64,000 bases of DNA from Flavobacteriales bacterium (GCA_947470515.1 CANITF010000003.1:1-64000); one strand, 5' to 3'. Positions 9,118 to 18,747 are shown, counted from the stretch's first letter. Numbers and translations are program-made. The notes: generated from the letters alone by a model not told the origin.

Positions 9118-11166
9118 ATGCAACGGTATCAAAGTTACGCACTAGGGAAATGGTTTGATGGTGAAGGAACAGAAACAAATCTGTACAACGCTATCACTGG
9201 AGAAAAGATTGGTGAAACATCAAGCCTTGGTTTAGATTATGCAGCAATGTTGGAATATGGTCGCAAGACTGGAGGACAAGTGTTGCGTAAAATGACTTTC
9301 CAAGAACGAGGACGAATGTTGAAAGCTTTGGCTTTGCATTTAATGACAAAAAAAGAAAAATATTACCAAGTAAGTGCTTGGACTGGCGCAACAAAAGTTG
9401 ATTCATGGATTGATATTGAAGGTGGAATCGGGAACGTTTTTGCCAATGCATCTTTGAGGAAACAATTTCCAGATTTGTCTTATTATGTTGATGGAACAGC
9501 AGCTCCTTTATCTAAAAACGGAACGTTTATCGGTCATCATATCATGGTACCAAAAGAAGGAGTTGCAGTGCATATTAATGCGTTCAATTTTCCTATTTGG
9601 GGAATGTTGGAAAAAATAGCAGTGAACTTAATGGCTGGTGTTCCAGCGATCGTGAAACCGTCAGAATATACGTGTTATTTAACAGAAGTCATGGTGCGCG
9701 ATATTATCGATTCTAAAATTCTTCCTGAAGGTTCTTTGCAACTTGTTTGTGGTTTGGGACGTGGAATTATTGACCATGTTTCGTCTGAAGATACTGTAAC
9801 ATTTACAGGAAGCGCACATACCGGAAAATTATTAAAAGCATTGCCACATATTGTTCAAGAAAGTGTTTCCTTCAATTTAGAAGCAGATTCTTTGAATGCT
9901 ACAATCCTTGGTGAACATGCTGTTCTTGGAACGGAAGAATTTGATTTGTTTATCAAAGAAACGGTAAAAGAAATCACTGTAAAAGCTGGGCAAAAATGTA
10001 CGGCTGTTCGACGAATCATCGTTCCTGAAAACATGATTGATGAAGTTGAAAAAGCAATTGCAGCACGTTTAGCAACAACAAAAATTGGTGATCCAAGTTT
10101 TGAAGGCGTGAGAATGGGCTCGTTGGCTTCTCAAATTCAAGTTGGTCGAGTAAGAGAAAGTGTTGAGTTATTGTCTCAATCGCAAGACATTGTTTACGGA
10201 AGTTTGGATGATTTTGAAGTATTTGGAGCAGATAAAAATGTTGGCGCATTCTTTTCGCCTATTCTTTTCAGAAACAACGATCCTTTCAATAAAACAGATG
10301 TTCACAACATCGAAGCATTTGGACCAGTTTCGACAGTTATGCCATACAGAACGATGGACGAAGCAATTGAATTAGCGCGAATGGGGAAAGGTTCTTTGGT
10401 TTCATCAATAGTGACTCCAAATGACAAAGAAGCAATGGAATATGTTGTTGGAGCAGCAAGCATGCACGGACGTATTCTAGTCTTGAACAAAGATTGTGCG
10501 AAAGAAAGTACTGGTCACGGTTCTCCGATGCCATTATTAACGCATGGCGGACCTGGACGAGCAGGAGGTGGTGAAGAAATGGGCGGTAAACGTGGCGTTT
10601 TGCATTACTTACAACGTACCGCAATCCAAGGTCATCCAACGACGATTACCAAAATCACTCAACAGTTCCAAGTTGGTGCAGAAATGCCAGAAGCAAATCC
10701 ACATTTGTTCAGACAACATTTTGAAGAATTAGTGATTGGAGAAACAGTATTTACACACAAGCATACAGTTACAGAAGCGGACATTGTGAATTTTGCAAAC
10801 GTCTCAGGAGATAATTTCTATGCACACATGGACGCAACGTCTTTGGATGGAACTATCTTCGAAAAAAGAGTGGCGCACGGATATTTTGTATTATCCAAAG
10901 CAGCAGGTTTATTCGTGGATCCAAAGAAAGGTCCTGTATTATTGAATTATGGAGTAGAGGAAGCACGTTTCACGAAACCTGTTTATCCTGGAGCAACATT
11001 AGGCGTGCGATTTACAGTGAAAGAAAAAATAGATCAAGAAAAACGCACCGATGACGATATCGCCAAAGGAATTGTAAAATTCTTAGTGGATGTGTATGAT
11101 GAAGAAGGCGAAACTGTTGCGCTTGCTACAATCTTGACGATGGTTCGGAAATTAGATCAGAATTGA
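9118..11166 (+). CDS. paaZ: Bifunctional PaaZ: oxepin-CoA hydrolase / semialdehyde dehydrogenase
   Basis: PaaZ opens the oxepin-CoA ring of the phenylacetate pathway and oxidises the resulting semialdehyde with NADP. The 682 residues match the known fusion length. An N-terminal aldehyde dehydrogenase domain (about 1-520) has the general base Glu255 in FNLEADSLNA and the nucleophile Cys294 in KAGQKCTAVRR. A C-terminal MaoC-like hydratase domain (about 535-680) carries the NVSGDNFYAHMD active-site segment. No other paa gene is present in the window, so the pathway's other genes must lie elsewhere, or the enzyme may handle another CoA substrate. It ends at a REP-like palindrome shared with the convergent MBOAT gene. 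Confidence 0.9.
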   Translation: MQRYQSYALGKWFDGEGTETNLYNAITGEKIGETSSLGLDYAAMLEYGRKTGGQVLRKMTFQERGRMLKALALHLMTKKEKYYQVSAWTGATKVDSWIDIEGGIGNVFANASLRKQFPDLSYYVDGTAAPLSKNGTFIGHHIMVPKEGVAVHINAFNFPIWGMLEKIAVNLMAGVPAIVKPSEYTCYLTEVMVRDIIDSKILPEGSLQLVCGLGRGIIDHVSSEDTVTFTGSAHTGKLLKALPHIVQESVSFNLEADSLNATILGEHAVLGTEEFDLFIKETVKEITVKAGQKCTAVRRIIVPENMIDEVEKAIAARLATTKIGDPSFEGVRMGSLASQIQVGRVRESVELLSQSQDIVYGSLDDFEVFGADKNVGAFFSPILFRNNDPFNKTDVHNIEAFGPVSTVMPYRTMDEAIELARMGKGSLVSSIVTPNDKEAMEYVVGAASMHGRILVLNKDCAKESTGHGSPMPLLTHGGPGRAGGGEEMGGKRGVLHYLQRTAIQGHPTTITKITQQFQVGAEMPEANPHLFRQHFEELVIGETVFTHKHTVTEADIVNFANVSGDNFYAHMDATSLDGTIFEKRVAHGYFVLSKAAGLFVDPKKGPVLLNYGVEEARFTKPVYPGATLGVRFTVKEKIDQEKRTDDDIAKGIVKFLVDVYDEEGETVALATILTMVRKLDQN

Positions 11167-11217
11167 TTTTTTATCTGTAGGAGCAGGTCGCGACCTGCCA
11201 CTGCTACAGATAAAAAA
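11167..11217. terminator. REP-like palindrome and bidirectional terminator
   Basis: A long hairpin sits between the convergent paaZ and MBOAT genes. The outer stem TTTTTTATCTGTAG pairs with CTACAGATAAAAAA, and the core GCAGGTCGCGACCTGC (11183-11198) is a perfect 16-base palindrome. Flanking T and A runs would terminate transcription from both sides. The GC-rich core in an AT-rich genome looks like an inserted REP-type element. Confidence 0.75.
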
Positions 11218-11218
11218 A

Positions 11219-12883
11219 TTAATATTCAAAATACGCAAACGGTTTAAACGTATCCGACACTGCTTGATACATCAATATCACGATAATTGCCACAGCTAAT
11301 GCTTGCAAAGGCATTGGAAATCGTTTAAATAAATTTTCCCAAAGCGCTTTTACTTTTTGTGGTAACCAATGAACGATATATCCAACAAGAATTACCCAAA
11401 AAACGCTTTGGTACGTAGATAATACTTTTACGAAAGTTGCCCATTTAAAATCGAAGTGATTCCAAATGTGATTCAACATGGCTAAAGGTGCACCTTCATC
11501 TTCTAGTCGGAACCAGATTCGTGTAAACGTGATAAAGTTGAAGGTGATGAAAATCTTCCAGAAATGTACAATCAACCAACTTTTGTTCTCGTAAGGTGAA
11601 ATCTTTTTCCAGTGATTGTATAGAATTAAAGCCAATCCATTCATCGTTCCCCACATCACAAAATTCTCACTTGCTCCATGCCACAATCCACCAACAACCA
11701 TTGTAATGAGCAAGTTTAAATCACGGTGAACATATTGCTTGAAATTTGGGATTACCAACACTCCGATAATGTAAACTACTGTTAAACCAGCATAAATGAA
11801 AATCAATTCATACCATTGGGTTATGAAAATGAGGAAGATGAAAATAATGGTTGTAGCAACATACGTCCCAATTCCTCCCGTTTTATTCCCACCGAGTGGA
11901 ATGTACAAATAATCCCGCAACCAAGAACCCAAGGATTTGTGCCACCTTCTCCAGAAATCTGCTACACTTACTGCTTTGTAGGGCGAATTAAAGTTTTCCA
12001 AAAGCTTGATTCCCATTAAACGAGAAAGTCCGATTGCAATGTCCGTGTAACCAGAGAAATCGCCATAAATTTGCAGAGAGTAACCCCACATTGCAAGAAT
12101 ACTTACAAAACCTGGATAGGCTTCTGGTGCATCAACTACTTTATCAATAAAGTGAACGGCAATGTAATCTGCTAGGACAATCTTCTTGATTAAACCTTTT
12201 GTTATTTGGATTATCGCGCCACTAAAATCATCTTTGTTTAACGCATAAGGCTGACGAATCTGTGGAAGGAAATCTTTGGCTCGAACGATTGGACCCAATA
12301 ATAAATGTGGGAAAAATGTCACGAAAAATGTATAATCGAAGAAATTCTTTACAGGTTCAACTTCCTTTCTGTAAATGTCAATGAAATAGGAAATACTCTG
12401 AAACGTAAAGAAAGAAAGGCCAATAGGTAATATGATTTGGTCCACAGCAAAGTAATTTCCATCAAAAAAACTATTTCCCCAATAAGAAAGATGATTGAAT
12501 ACTTGAAAATTAGTATGGAACATTTCATTGAATGAATCCGTGAAGAAGTATGCGTATTTGAAATAAGCCAGAACCGTAATGTTTAAAAATGCAGCTATTC
12601 CTATGATCCATTTTTTCGATTTGTTAGTTTGAGCAGAATGCACCCATTTTCCGAAGAAGTAATTCCCTATTAAACTCGCACCAAGGAGAAGAATAAAGAG
12701 CCCAGATGCTTTGAAGTAAAAGAAAATACTAATTGCCGTTAAGAATACACTTCGAACCAAATAATGTTTGTAAATCATAGAGAATACAACCATAACAAGG
12801 ATAAAGAACAACCAGAAATCCAATTGTGAGAAAATCAGTGGTTCTTTTGCGTCGAAAGAAAATATTTGCCAAATGCGCTCCAT
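11219..12883 (-). CDS. MBOAT-family membrane O-acyltransferase (AlgI/DltB-like)
   Basis: The 554-residue polytopic protein moves acyl groups, usually acetyl, across the inner membrane for attachment to an exported polymer. It has many hydrophobic segments, the MBOAT signature stretch DFWRRWHKSLGSWLRDYL (309-326) and the invariant histidine in GGLWHGAS (His402). Its ATG directly follows the stop of the upstream SGNH hydrolase with no gap. That pairing resembles alginate AlgI with AlgJ/AlgX, in which the SGNH partner completes acetyl transfer to the polysaccharide. The polymer here is unknown; an exopolysaccharide or outer-membrane glycan is inferred. Terminates at the palindrome 11167-11217. 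Confidence 0.9.
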   Translation of the reverse strand: MERIWQIFSFDAKEPLIFSQLDFWLFFILVMVVFSMIYKHYLVRSVFLTAISIFFYFKASGLFILLLGASLIGNYFFGKWVHSAQTNKSKKWIIGIAAFLNITVLAYFKYAYFFTDSFNEMFHTNFQVFNHLSYWGNSFFDGNYFAVDQIILPIGLSFFTFQSISYFIDIYRKEVEPVKNFFDYTFFVTFFPHLLLGPIVRAKDFLPQIRQPYALNKDDFSGAIIQITKGLIKKIVLADYIAVHFIDKVVDAPEAYPGFVSILAMWGYSLQIYGDFSGYTDIAIGLSRLMGIKLLENFNSPYKAVSVADFWRRWHKSLGSWLRDYLYIPLGGNKTGGIGTYVATTIIFIFLIFITQWYELIFIYAGLTVVYIIGVLVIPNFKQYVHRDLNLLITMVVGGLWHGASENFVMWGTMNGLALILYNHWKKISPYENKSWLIVHFWKIFITFNFITFTRIWFRLEDEGAPLAMLNHIWNHFDFKWATFVKVLSTYQSVFWVILVGYIVHWLPQKVKALWENLFKRFPMPLQALAVAIIVILMYQAVSDTFKPFAYFEY

Positions 12884-14209
12884 TTAGTGTGTTTTTTTAT
12901 AATCGTTAATATTTTTCATCTGATCTAAATACTTCAAGAAAGCATCAATCAATAAATCTCCATTTAAATGATATCCCATGGCAGAAAAATGAACCAAATC
13001 ACTTTGCATTAATCCATTTTTTAACCATGTTTTTGAAGAACCTAGTTCGCCCATAATTCCATAAAGGTCCCAAACTGGAAATTTATATTGCTCCGCCAAT
13101 TCAGTGATTACCTCTCGTTGACGGTTTGTGTTTCGATTCAAGTATTTACGATTGTAATAAACATCATTCGGAACAGTAAGTAAAATCGCACATGTTGGTT
13201 TTGCTCTCAAGACTTTTTGAATCATTTTGTCCAAGTTCTTTTTGTAAACCTTGGGGTCAAAACTTTCATATGGAACAAAACCATCGTTCGTACCTACTGA
13301 AAAAGCAAAGAAATCAGGAGGATATAATGTTAGTTGTTCTTCAAAATCGGCATTTTCTAAATAGGTGTATAATCCAGCACCATTTATACCAATTGTTGTA
13401 TATGAAATACCAGGATCGTCATTCATGAATTGAAAACTATAAATTTCTAATTCTAAGATCTCTCGAGTGATTCTAGAAAATTGAAGGTCCATATGATCTA
13501 AAGGATCAGAAAAGTGAACATCTGTATATCCTTTTTCTAAATTATTTTCGATGCGCGTGATCAAAATTTCATCCGCCCCGAAATTTAATTCAAAGGGCAA
13601 TTCACCTTTATTGTGATAAATTCTAACACCAGTAAATGGTGGTTTAACAGTTGTTTTGTCATGCTTGAAATAGATATTAATCATTGAATCACTGCAAATT
13701 AAAGCTGCACCCATAACGCCATAATCAATGGTTGCGGGACGGTGATTTACAGAACGATAACCAGTCCAACTATTTGGGGATGAAAATTCGTAATTCGCTG
13801 GATTATTCGTTTTTGCTAAATCAAACGGAAAAACGATTCCCCTTTCACCACTAACTCCTGGCCAATTGGATTGTAAAAAAGTTCTGAAATCATGGGTATA
13901 AATATCAGCCTGTAGATGCGACGCACCCAAATGGTAAAAGTTTAATTTTCTACCCTTTTTTTGAATCATCGCATCGAACTCGGCATATAAATGCTCCCAA
14001 TTTGGACTTTTAACTGAGAAGAATTGAAAGTTGTTTTTATCAAAAGAAATAAATGGATATTGTTTGGTAACGTTAGAATCTAATCTCGAAAACTCTGGAA
14101 AACAATACAAATTTAAGGAGTCACTTGTGCACGTGTTTATTGTTCCTTGTGCTTTAATTGAAAACACGAGTAACATGACGAGCAAGAAACCACTTATTTT
14201 TTGAATCAC
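12884..14209 (-). CDS. Secreted SGNH/GDSL-type hydrolase or acetyltransferase (first of pair)
   Basis: The 441-residue protein has a signal peptide (GFLLVMLLVFSIKAQG) and an SGNH fold. Block I reads YHLGASHLQADI, with Gly-Ala-Ser in place of Gly-Asp-Ser; block III is SVGTNDG near 305; block V is SDLVHFSAMGYHLNG near 412, giving the Asp-x-x-His pair. It probably acts in the periplasm with the adjoining MBOAT protein to acetylate or deacetylate a glycan. The start codon is GTG, chosen because it supplies the positively charged start of the signal peptide. It is 13 bases after a second SGNH gene, so three genes form one minus-strand operon. Confidence 0.82.
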   Translation of the reverse strand: MIQKISGFLLVMLLVFSIKAQGTINTCTSDSLNLYCFPEFSRLDSNVTKQYPFISFDKNNFQFFSVKSPNWEHLYAEFDAMIQKKGRKLNFYHLGASHLQADIYTHDFRTFLQSNWPGVSGERGIVFPFDLAKTNNPANYEFSSPNSWTGYRSVNHRPATIDYGVMGAALICSDSMINIYFKHDKTTVKPPFTGVRIYHNKGELPFELNFGADEILITRIENNLEKGYTDVHFSDPLDHMDLQFSRITREILELEIYSFQFMNDDPGISYTTIGINGAGLYTYLENADFEEQLTLYPPDFFAFSVGTNDGFVPYESFDPKVYKKNLDKMIQKVLRAKPTCAILLTVPNDVYYNRKYLNRNTNRQREVITELAEQYKFPVWDLYGIMGELGSSKTWLKNGLMQSDLVHFSAMGYHLNGDLLIDAFLKYLDQMKNINDYKKTH

Positions 14210-14222
14210 TTTTTACGTTCGT

Positions 14223-15728
14223 TTATTGAGTAATTCCTTGTTGCCATTTTGCATATTCAGCAGCAAATGCTTCAAAAAAGAGTTGAGACACGATACTTGC
14301 TCCTTTTGGACCAAAATGTATGTAATCTTTCCCTGCTAATCCTTGTTCGACCCATGAGGGCATTGAGTTGAATCCTCCCATTGCACCAAACATATCCCAA
14401 TATCCTGCCCCTGCTTCCAATGTCACTTTTTTCATTTGTGCAACACAATAAGGAAGTAGAGGATAGGTCACAAATATTCCATTTTCTAGTTTAGACATGT
14501 CACTCGGACCTAAAACAACAATAGCAGCTGAAGGACGCAGTTTTTTAATCGTATTCAATTGACCTTTGAAATAACTCGCATAATTTCTGACGGATGTACT
14601 GTCTTTAAAAAATGGAACAGAATTTCCACCAAATTGCATTATAAACAATTCAGCATTCAAATCACTATACATTCTACCTAATAAATTTTGATCCATTGAA
14701 CCGAAAATTGTTCCAGAGGAACCACGCATTCCGATATTACTTACCTGAACACCATAATCTCCTTCTAGAGAAAAACTACTGATTGTTGGGCTAACAGTAG
14801 CTGAAAAAACATATTTCAACTTTCCAGGTGTTGAAGGGAAAGTCAATTCAACCGAATGCGCTTTTCCATCCATTTCAAGGCTATCTTCATGAATTAAAGC
14901 ACCATTTTGGTATACTTTCAATCCACAAGGCTTCACACAACTGTTGTAAAACATTTTCACATTATTGTATTCACGCGCTCTAGAATAGGCACCTTTTCCT
15001 GGTTCAATTTCAATCCAAGCTTCTTTAACGGATGTTTCATTTGCTAATCCTGCACTGTCCATTTCAGGAGTGAATCTTGCTGCAGAACCCATTGCGCCAT
15101 ATCTTCTGTTTTTCAGTTTAGCTCCACCATAGCAGGTATAACGCGCGAAATTTGGAGAATAAGTTTGCTTAAACGTCATTGTACTGTAAACATTTGTCGC
15201 TGGAATTAAACCTGGACCATTTCCCCCAAATTGATTTTGAATTCGTTGACGAATATAGGCTGTCATTCGATCTCCTTCAATTTGAGAATCACCGTAATGC
15301 AAAATGTGAATTTTCTTTTTTGAACCTGCGACATCTCGTAATTTTTCAAAAAAAAGATGAAGATTTGCTCTACCGTTTTCATTTAACGCAATTGATGTGG
15401 CACTTTCTGCGGATAATGCTCCCCCTGATGCCGCTCCAAGGTCTCCATTTGAACCATTTTTATGTTTCATTAATGGGTCGTCCATCTCAATACTACTCGT
15501 GTCAACTTTTGCAACAACACCTGTAATGTCCTTTTTATCCTGTTTAACTGGATTAAAAAATTCGTTTTGCGTTAAAAAGTGAACTTTTCCAATGCCAAGA
15601 TTCCACCCGTCTTTCGGAATGAATAGCACTATTGGTGACACAATTAAAAATATGCCTAGAACAAATAGTAATACGTGAAAAGGTTTTAATTCTTTCAAAT
15701 TGTAAATTTTAAACGCAAATTTAGTCAT
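14223..15728 (-). CDS. Membrane-anchored SGNH/GDSL-type hydrolase (second of pair)
   Basis: This protein of about 501 residues has one N-terminal transmembrane anchor (FHVLLFVLGIFLIVSPIVLF) and a Ser/Asp-rich linker. Its SGNH domain has block I ILHYGDSQIEGDR near 145, a block III region IMQFGGNSVP, and block V KDYIHFGPKG near 475 with Asp and His. It keeps the canonical Gly-Asp-Ser that its downstream neighbour has altered. It is the promoter-proximal gene of the SGNH-SGNH-MBOAT operon. The two SGNH proteins share layout but are clearly diverged. Substrate unknown; surface-glycan O-acetylation is inferred from the MBOAT gene. I use the ATG at 15728; a GTG lies one codon upstream. Confidence 0.82.
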   Translation of the reverse strand: MTKFAFKIYNLKELKPFHVLLFVLGIFLIVSPIVLFIPKDGWNLGIGKVHFLTQNEFFNPVKQDKKDITGVVAKVDTSSIEMDDPLMKHKNGSNGDLGAASGGALSAESATSIALNENGRANLHLFFEKLRDVAGSKKKIHILHYGDSQIEGDRMTAYIRQRIQNQFGGNGPGLIPATNVYSTMTFKQTYSPNFARYTCYGGAKLKNRRYGAMGSAARFTPEMDSAGLANETSVKEAWIEIEPGKGAYSRAREYNNVKMFYNSCVKPCGLKVYQNGALIHEDSLEMDGKAHSVELTFPSTPGKLKYVFSATVSPTISSFSLEGDYGVQVSNIGMRGSSGTIFGSMDQNLLGRMYSDLNAELFIMQFGGNSVPFFKDSTSVRNYASYFKGQLNTIKKLRPSAAIVVLGPSDMSKLENGIFVTYPLLPYCVAQMKKVTLEAGAGYWDMFGAMGGFNSMPSWVEQGLAGKDYIHFGPKGASIVSQLFFEAFAAEYAKWQQGITQ

Positions 15729-15885
15729 CACATCTGTGAATATCTGAGTTGATTGAAATTTTTCTTAACAATAAGAGATGCGTTTTACAACAATTTATAT
15801 TTGGCTATAAGCATTGTTTTGACATGAAAAGTTGAATAATGATAAAACGTAAAGTGCCATCTTTTCATTTAAACATGTACTTTTT

Positions 15886-15898
15886 CTGTCAGGATGTC
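15886..15898 (+). promoter_or_regulatory. CTGTCA-N4-GNC motif upstream of grpE
   Basis: CTGTCAGGATGTC lies 57 bases before the grpE ATG. The same CTGTCA-N4-GNC arrangement occurs upstream of dnaK (45884-45896). A shared heat-shock control site is possible. No CIRCE element was found at either gene. Confidence 0.3.
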
Positions 15899-15954
15899 CG
15901 AATTATGAAAATGGCAACATCTTTGACTAGTGAGTTCGACTAAAAAAGTGAACA

Positions 15955-16506
15955 ATGGCAGAGGAAAATGATGTAAACAATCAAGAAAGCGAAAAAGCTA
16001 ATAAGGAAAACGAAACAGTTGTGGATGAGAATGCACAAGAAACAATTGTTGAGGAGAAAAAAGAAGAAACTCCTGAAGAGAAATATGCAGAATTGAATGA
16101 TAGATTTCTTCGATTGTATGCTGAGTTTGATAATTTCAGAAAAAGAACAAATAAGGAGAAAATTGATTTGATCAGCAATGCAAATGCAGGTGTTTTGACT
16201 GATCTGATTCCGGTTTTAGATGATTTTGAAAGAGCAATAAAAAACAATGAGAATGATGTCGACATTGAAATAGTAAAAGAAGGTTTCCAACTTATTTTTA
16301 ATAAATTCAAGGGTATTTTAGAGTCAAAAGGATTAAAACCAATGCATGCCAAAGGTTTACCGTTCGACAGTGAATTACACGAAGCAATAGCGAACGTTCC
16401 TGCATCTTCAAACAAAGAAAAAGGAAAAGTAATTGAAGATGTTGAAAAAGGATATTACTTGAATGAAAAAGTAATCCGTTTTGCCAAAGTTGTTGTAGGT
16501 CAATAA
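15955..16506 (+). CDS. grpE: Nucleotide exchange factor GrpE
   Basis: GrpE releases ADP from DnaK and so resets the Hsp70 folding cycle. The 183 residues are typical: a disordered, strongly acidic N-terminus rich in Glu/Asn (about 1-45), a long coiled-coil dimer helix with LYAEFDNFRKRTNKEK near 65, and a compact beta domain ending NEKVIRFAKVVVGQ, the usual family C-terminus. It is followed by dnaJ after a 75-base low-complexity spacer, so grpE-dnaJ form one unit, while dnaK is about 30 kb away. A candidate heat-shock motif is at 15886-15898. Confidence 0.96.
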   Translation: MAEENDVNNQESEKANKENETVVDENAQETIVEEKKEETPEEKYAELNDRFLRLYAEFDNFRKRTNKEKIDLISNANAGVLTDLIPVLDDFERAIKNNENDVDIEIVKEGFQLIFNKFKGILESKGLKPMHAKGLPFDSELHEAIANVPASSNKEKGKVIEDVEKGYYLNEKVIRFAKVVVGQ

Positions 16507-16511
16507 ATATT

Positions 16512-16570
16512 AATTTGGGATTTATAATTTTTAATTCGGAATTAAATCCCGAATCCCGAATCCCCAATCC
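16512..16570. repeat. Low-complexity GGAATT/AAATCCCGAATCCC spacer
   Basis: The grpE-dnaJ gap consists of overlapping words TTAATTCGGAATTAAA, ATCCCGAATCCCGAATCCCC. The same AAATCCCGAATT word occurs at 21916-21929 and 53247-53258. This is a member of the dispersed spacer family. Confidence 0.6.
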
Positions 16571-16581
16571 TTGTTTAAGGT

Positions 16582-17703
16582 ATGAGTAAAAAAAGAGATT
16601 ATTACGAAATATTAGGTGTTTCCAAAAATGCGGAAGAAGCTGAAATTAAAAAAGCCTACCGCAAATTAGCATTGAAGTACCATCCAGATAAAAATCCAGA
16701 TGATGCAAGTGCTGAGGATAAATTTAAGGAAGCAGCTGAAGCTTATGAAATATTAAGTAATTCTGAAAAACGTTCGCAGTATGATCGCTTTGGTCACGCT
16801 GGAATGGGACAAGGTGGTCGTGGTCATGGAGGAATGAACATGGATGACATTTTCTCTCAATTTGGTGATGTTTTCGGTGGAGCTTTTGGCGGCGGTGGAA
16901 GTTTTGGTGGAAATCGTGGGGGCGGCGGATCGCGGTTAGTTCGTGGTACAAATCTTCGTGTGAAAATGAAACTGACTTTAGAGGAAATAGCCGAAGGAGT
17001 TAAGAAAAAAATCAAAGTAACAAAGTTGGTGAATGCCGACGGTGTAACGTATAAAAATTGCCAAACGTGTAATGGTTCTGGACGTATCATGCGAGTTGCA
17101 CAAACTTTTTTAGGTGCGATGCAAACGCAATCAACGTGTCACATTTGTCAAGGTGCCGGTAAAATGATCGACAAAAGACCTTCTGATGCAGATGCGCAAG
17201 GTTTAAAACGTCAAGAAGAAGTTATTGAAATTGAGATCCCAGCTGGAGTAGAAGAAGGAATGCAATTGAGCGTTACTGGAAAAGGAAATGCTGGTCCATT
17301 TAATGGCGTTCCGGGAGATTTGATCGTTGTTGTAGAAGAAGTTGAACATGACGAACTGAAAAGAGATGGCGACAATCTACACTATGAAGCGTATGTAAAT
17401 TTTGTAGATGCTGTTCTTGGTGAATCAATTGAAATCCCAACGATAAGCGGAAAAGCAAAAATAAAAGTCGAACCTGGAACACAAAGTGGAAAAGTTCTAC
17501 GATTGAAAGGGAAGGGTTTACCACAATTGCAACGATATGGACATGGTGATCTTTTTGTTCACATCAATATTTGGACTCCCAAAAAAGTATCAAAAGAAGA
17601 AAAAGAAATATTAGAGAAATTCCGTGAAAGCGAAAATTTCAAACCTAGTCCTGATAAAAACGATAAAAGTTTTTTCAGCAGGATGAAAGATATGTTTCAT
17701 TAA
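16582..17703 (+). CDS. dnaJ: Co-chaperone DnaJ with a single zinc centre
   Basis: DnaJ delivers unfolded clients to DnaK and stimulates its ATPase. The 373 residues contain a J-domain with HPD at 34-36, a Gly-rich linker (70-118) with [14 protein letters not shown], and C-terminal beta-sandwich domains. The central domain has only two of the usual four CxxCxGxG motifs: C160-C163 (CQTCNGSG) and C186-C189 (CHICQGAG). The missing ones are the first and fourth, which pair to form zinc centre I in E. coli DnaJ, so one whole zinc centre is absent and centre II is kept. From memory, other Flavobacteriia DnaJ proteins look the same. Followed by a strong terminator. Confidence 0.95.
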   Translation: MSKKRDYYEILGVSKNAEEAEIKKAYRKLALKYHPDKNPDDASAEDKFKEAAEAYEILSNSEKRSQYDRFGHAGMGQGGRGHGGMNMDDIFSQFGDVFGGAFGGGGSFGGNRGGGGSRLVRGTNLRVKMKLTLEEIAEGVKKKIKVTKLVNADGVTYKNCQTCNGSGRIMRVAQTFLGAMQTQSTCHICQGAGKMIDKRPSDADAQGLKRQEEVIEIEIPAGVEEGMQLSVTGKGNAGPFNGVPGDLIVVVEEVEHDELKRDGDNLHYEAYVNFVDAVLGESIEIPTISGKAKIKVEPGTQSGKVLRLKGKGLPQLQRYGHGDLFVHINIWTPKKVSKEEKEILEKFRESENFKPSPDKNDKSFFSRMKDMFH

Positions 17704-17705
17704 TT

Positions 17706-17741
17706 AAAAAAGGCTTCCGTTAACTGTCGGAAGCCTTTTTT
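17706..17741 (+). terminator. dnaJ terminator
   Basis: AAAAAAGGCTTCCG and CGGAAGCCTTTTTT form a perfect 14-base stem with an 8-base loop and a T run, two bases after the dnaJ stop. It is a textbook intrinsic terminator. Confidence 0.92.
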
Positions 17742-17767
17742 GGTATCATTGTAATCAAATCAATATT

Positions 17768-18685
17768 ATGTCATTTCTCAATAACGCCAGCAAAGGAACG
17801 AATCTACTTTCAACGTATATTCTAACACTATGTTTAGTCATTTTGGCGTATGCAATAGTTGGTCAAATTCCACTATTGGTAGATTTGAAAATGCATGGTG
17901 GATTAGCAGATCTTGAAAACGAAGGAAGTTTGAATTTTGGACAATTATTGGGTCAAAATAAATTGTTAACGTATTTGATAATCCCTTTCATGGTTGTGCT
18001 AATTACACTAATTCTATCCATAAAGTATTTACATAAGCGCCCAATTATTTCCGTATTTACAAGTAGAGAAAGTTTTGATTGGAAGCGCTTTTTTACTGCT
18101 GCAATAATTTGGGGATTTATAATGGTCGTTTTCCTAGCAATTTCAATTTATTCAGGAGAAAACATAACTTGGAATTTTAACGCCTCAACATTTTTTCCTT
18201 TACTCTTAATCTCCTTGTTTCTAATTCCAATTCAAACAACGTGCGAAGAAGTATTGTTTCGAGGATACCTTTTTCAAGGATTCGGGCATTTCTATAAAAA
18301 AGGAATTATTGCGGTTGTCATCACAGGTTTGCTTTTTGGTTTATTACATGGTGCAAATCCAGAGGTAGAAAAGTTGGGATATATTGTTCTTGTTTATTAT
18401 ATCGGCACAGGTTTTTTTCTTGGCATAATGGCTTTGATGGATGATGGTTTGGAATTGTCTATGGGTTACCATGCAATCAACAATATTTTTGCTGCATTGA
18501 TTTTAACAAACGAATGGCAAGCCTTTCAGACAGATGCACTTTTTATGGATCATGCAAAACCAACTTTCGGATGGGATGCTTTATTGACGATTATTTTAAT
18601 CCAACCACTTTTACTTTTTATTTTTGCTAAAGTGTATAAATGGAAAAATTGGAAAGGCAAGTTTATTGGAAATTCCAAATCTTAA
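17768..18685 (+). CDS. CPBP-family intramembrane metalloprotease
   Basis: This is a 305-residue membrane protein of the CPBP (Abi/CAAX) family of intramembrane glutamic-type or metallo-proteases. It has about eight hydrophobic segments and the family motifs TCEEVLFRGYLFQG near 160-173 and LLFGLLHGANPE near 193-204, with a third His in MGYHAINNIF near 237. Family roles range from prenyl-protein processing to bacteriocin self-immunity, and nothing here picks between them. It follows the dnaJ terminator and precedes an ABC exporter by about 60 bases, so a link to export or immunity is possible but unproven. Confidence 0.85.
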   Translation: MSFLNNASKGTNLLSTYILTLCLVILAYAIVGQIPLLVDLKMHGGLADLENEGSLNFGQLLGQNKLLTYLIIPFMVVLITLILSIKYLHKRPIISVFTSRESFDWKRFFTAAIIWGFIMVVFLAISIYSGENITWNFNASTFFPLLLISLFLIPIQTTCEEVLFRGYLFQGFGHFYKKGIIAVVITGLLFGLLHGANPEVEKLGYIVLVYYIGTGFFLGIMALMDDGLELSMGYHAINNIFAALILTNEWQAFQTDALFMDHAKPTFGWDALLTIILIQPLLLFIFAKVYKWKNWKGKFIGNSKS

Positions 18686-18747
18686 ATTCCAAATCCATGC
18701 AGTTTCCAACATTTTTATTAGCTTTATCCATCAGCTAAAAATCACCA

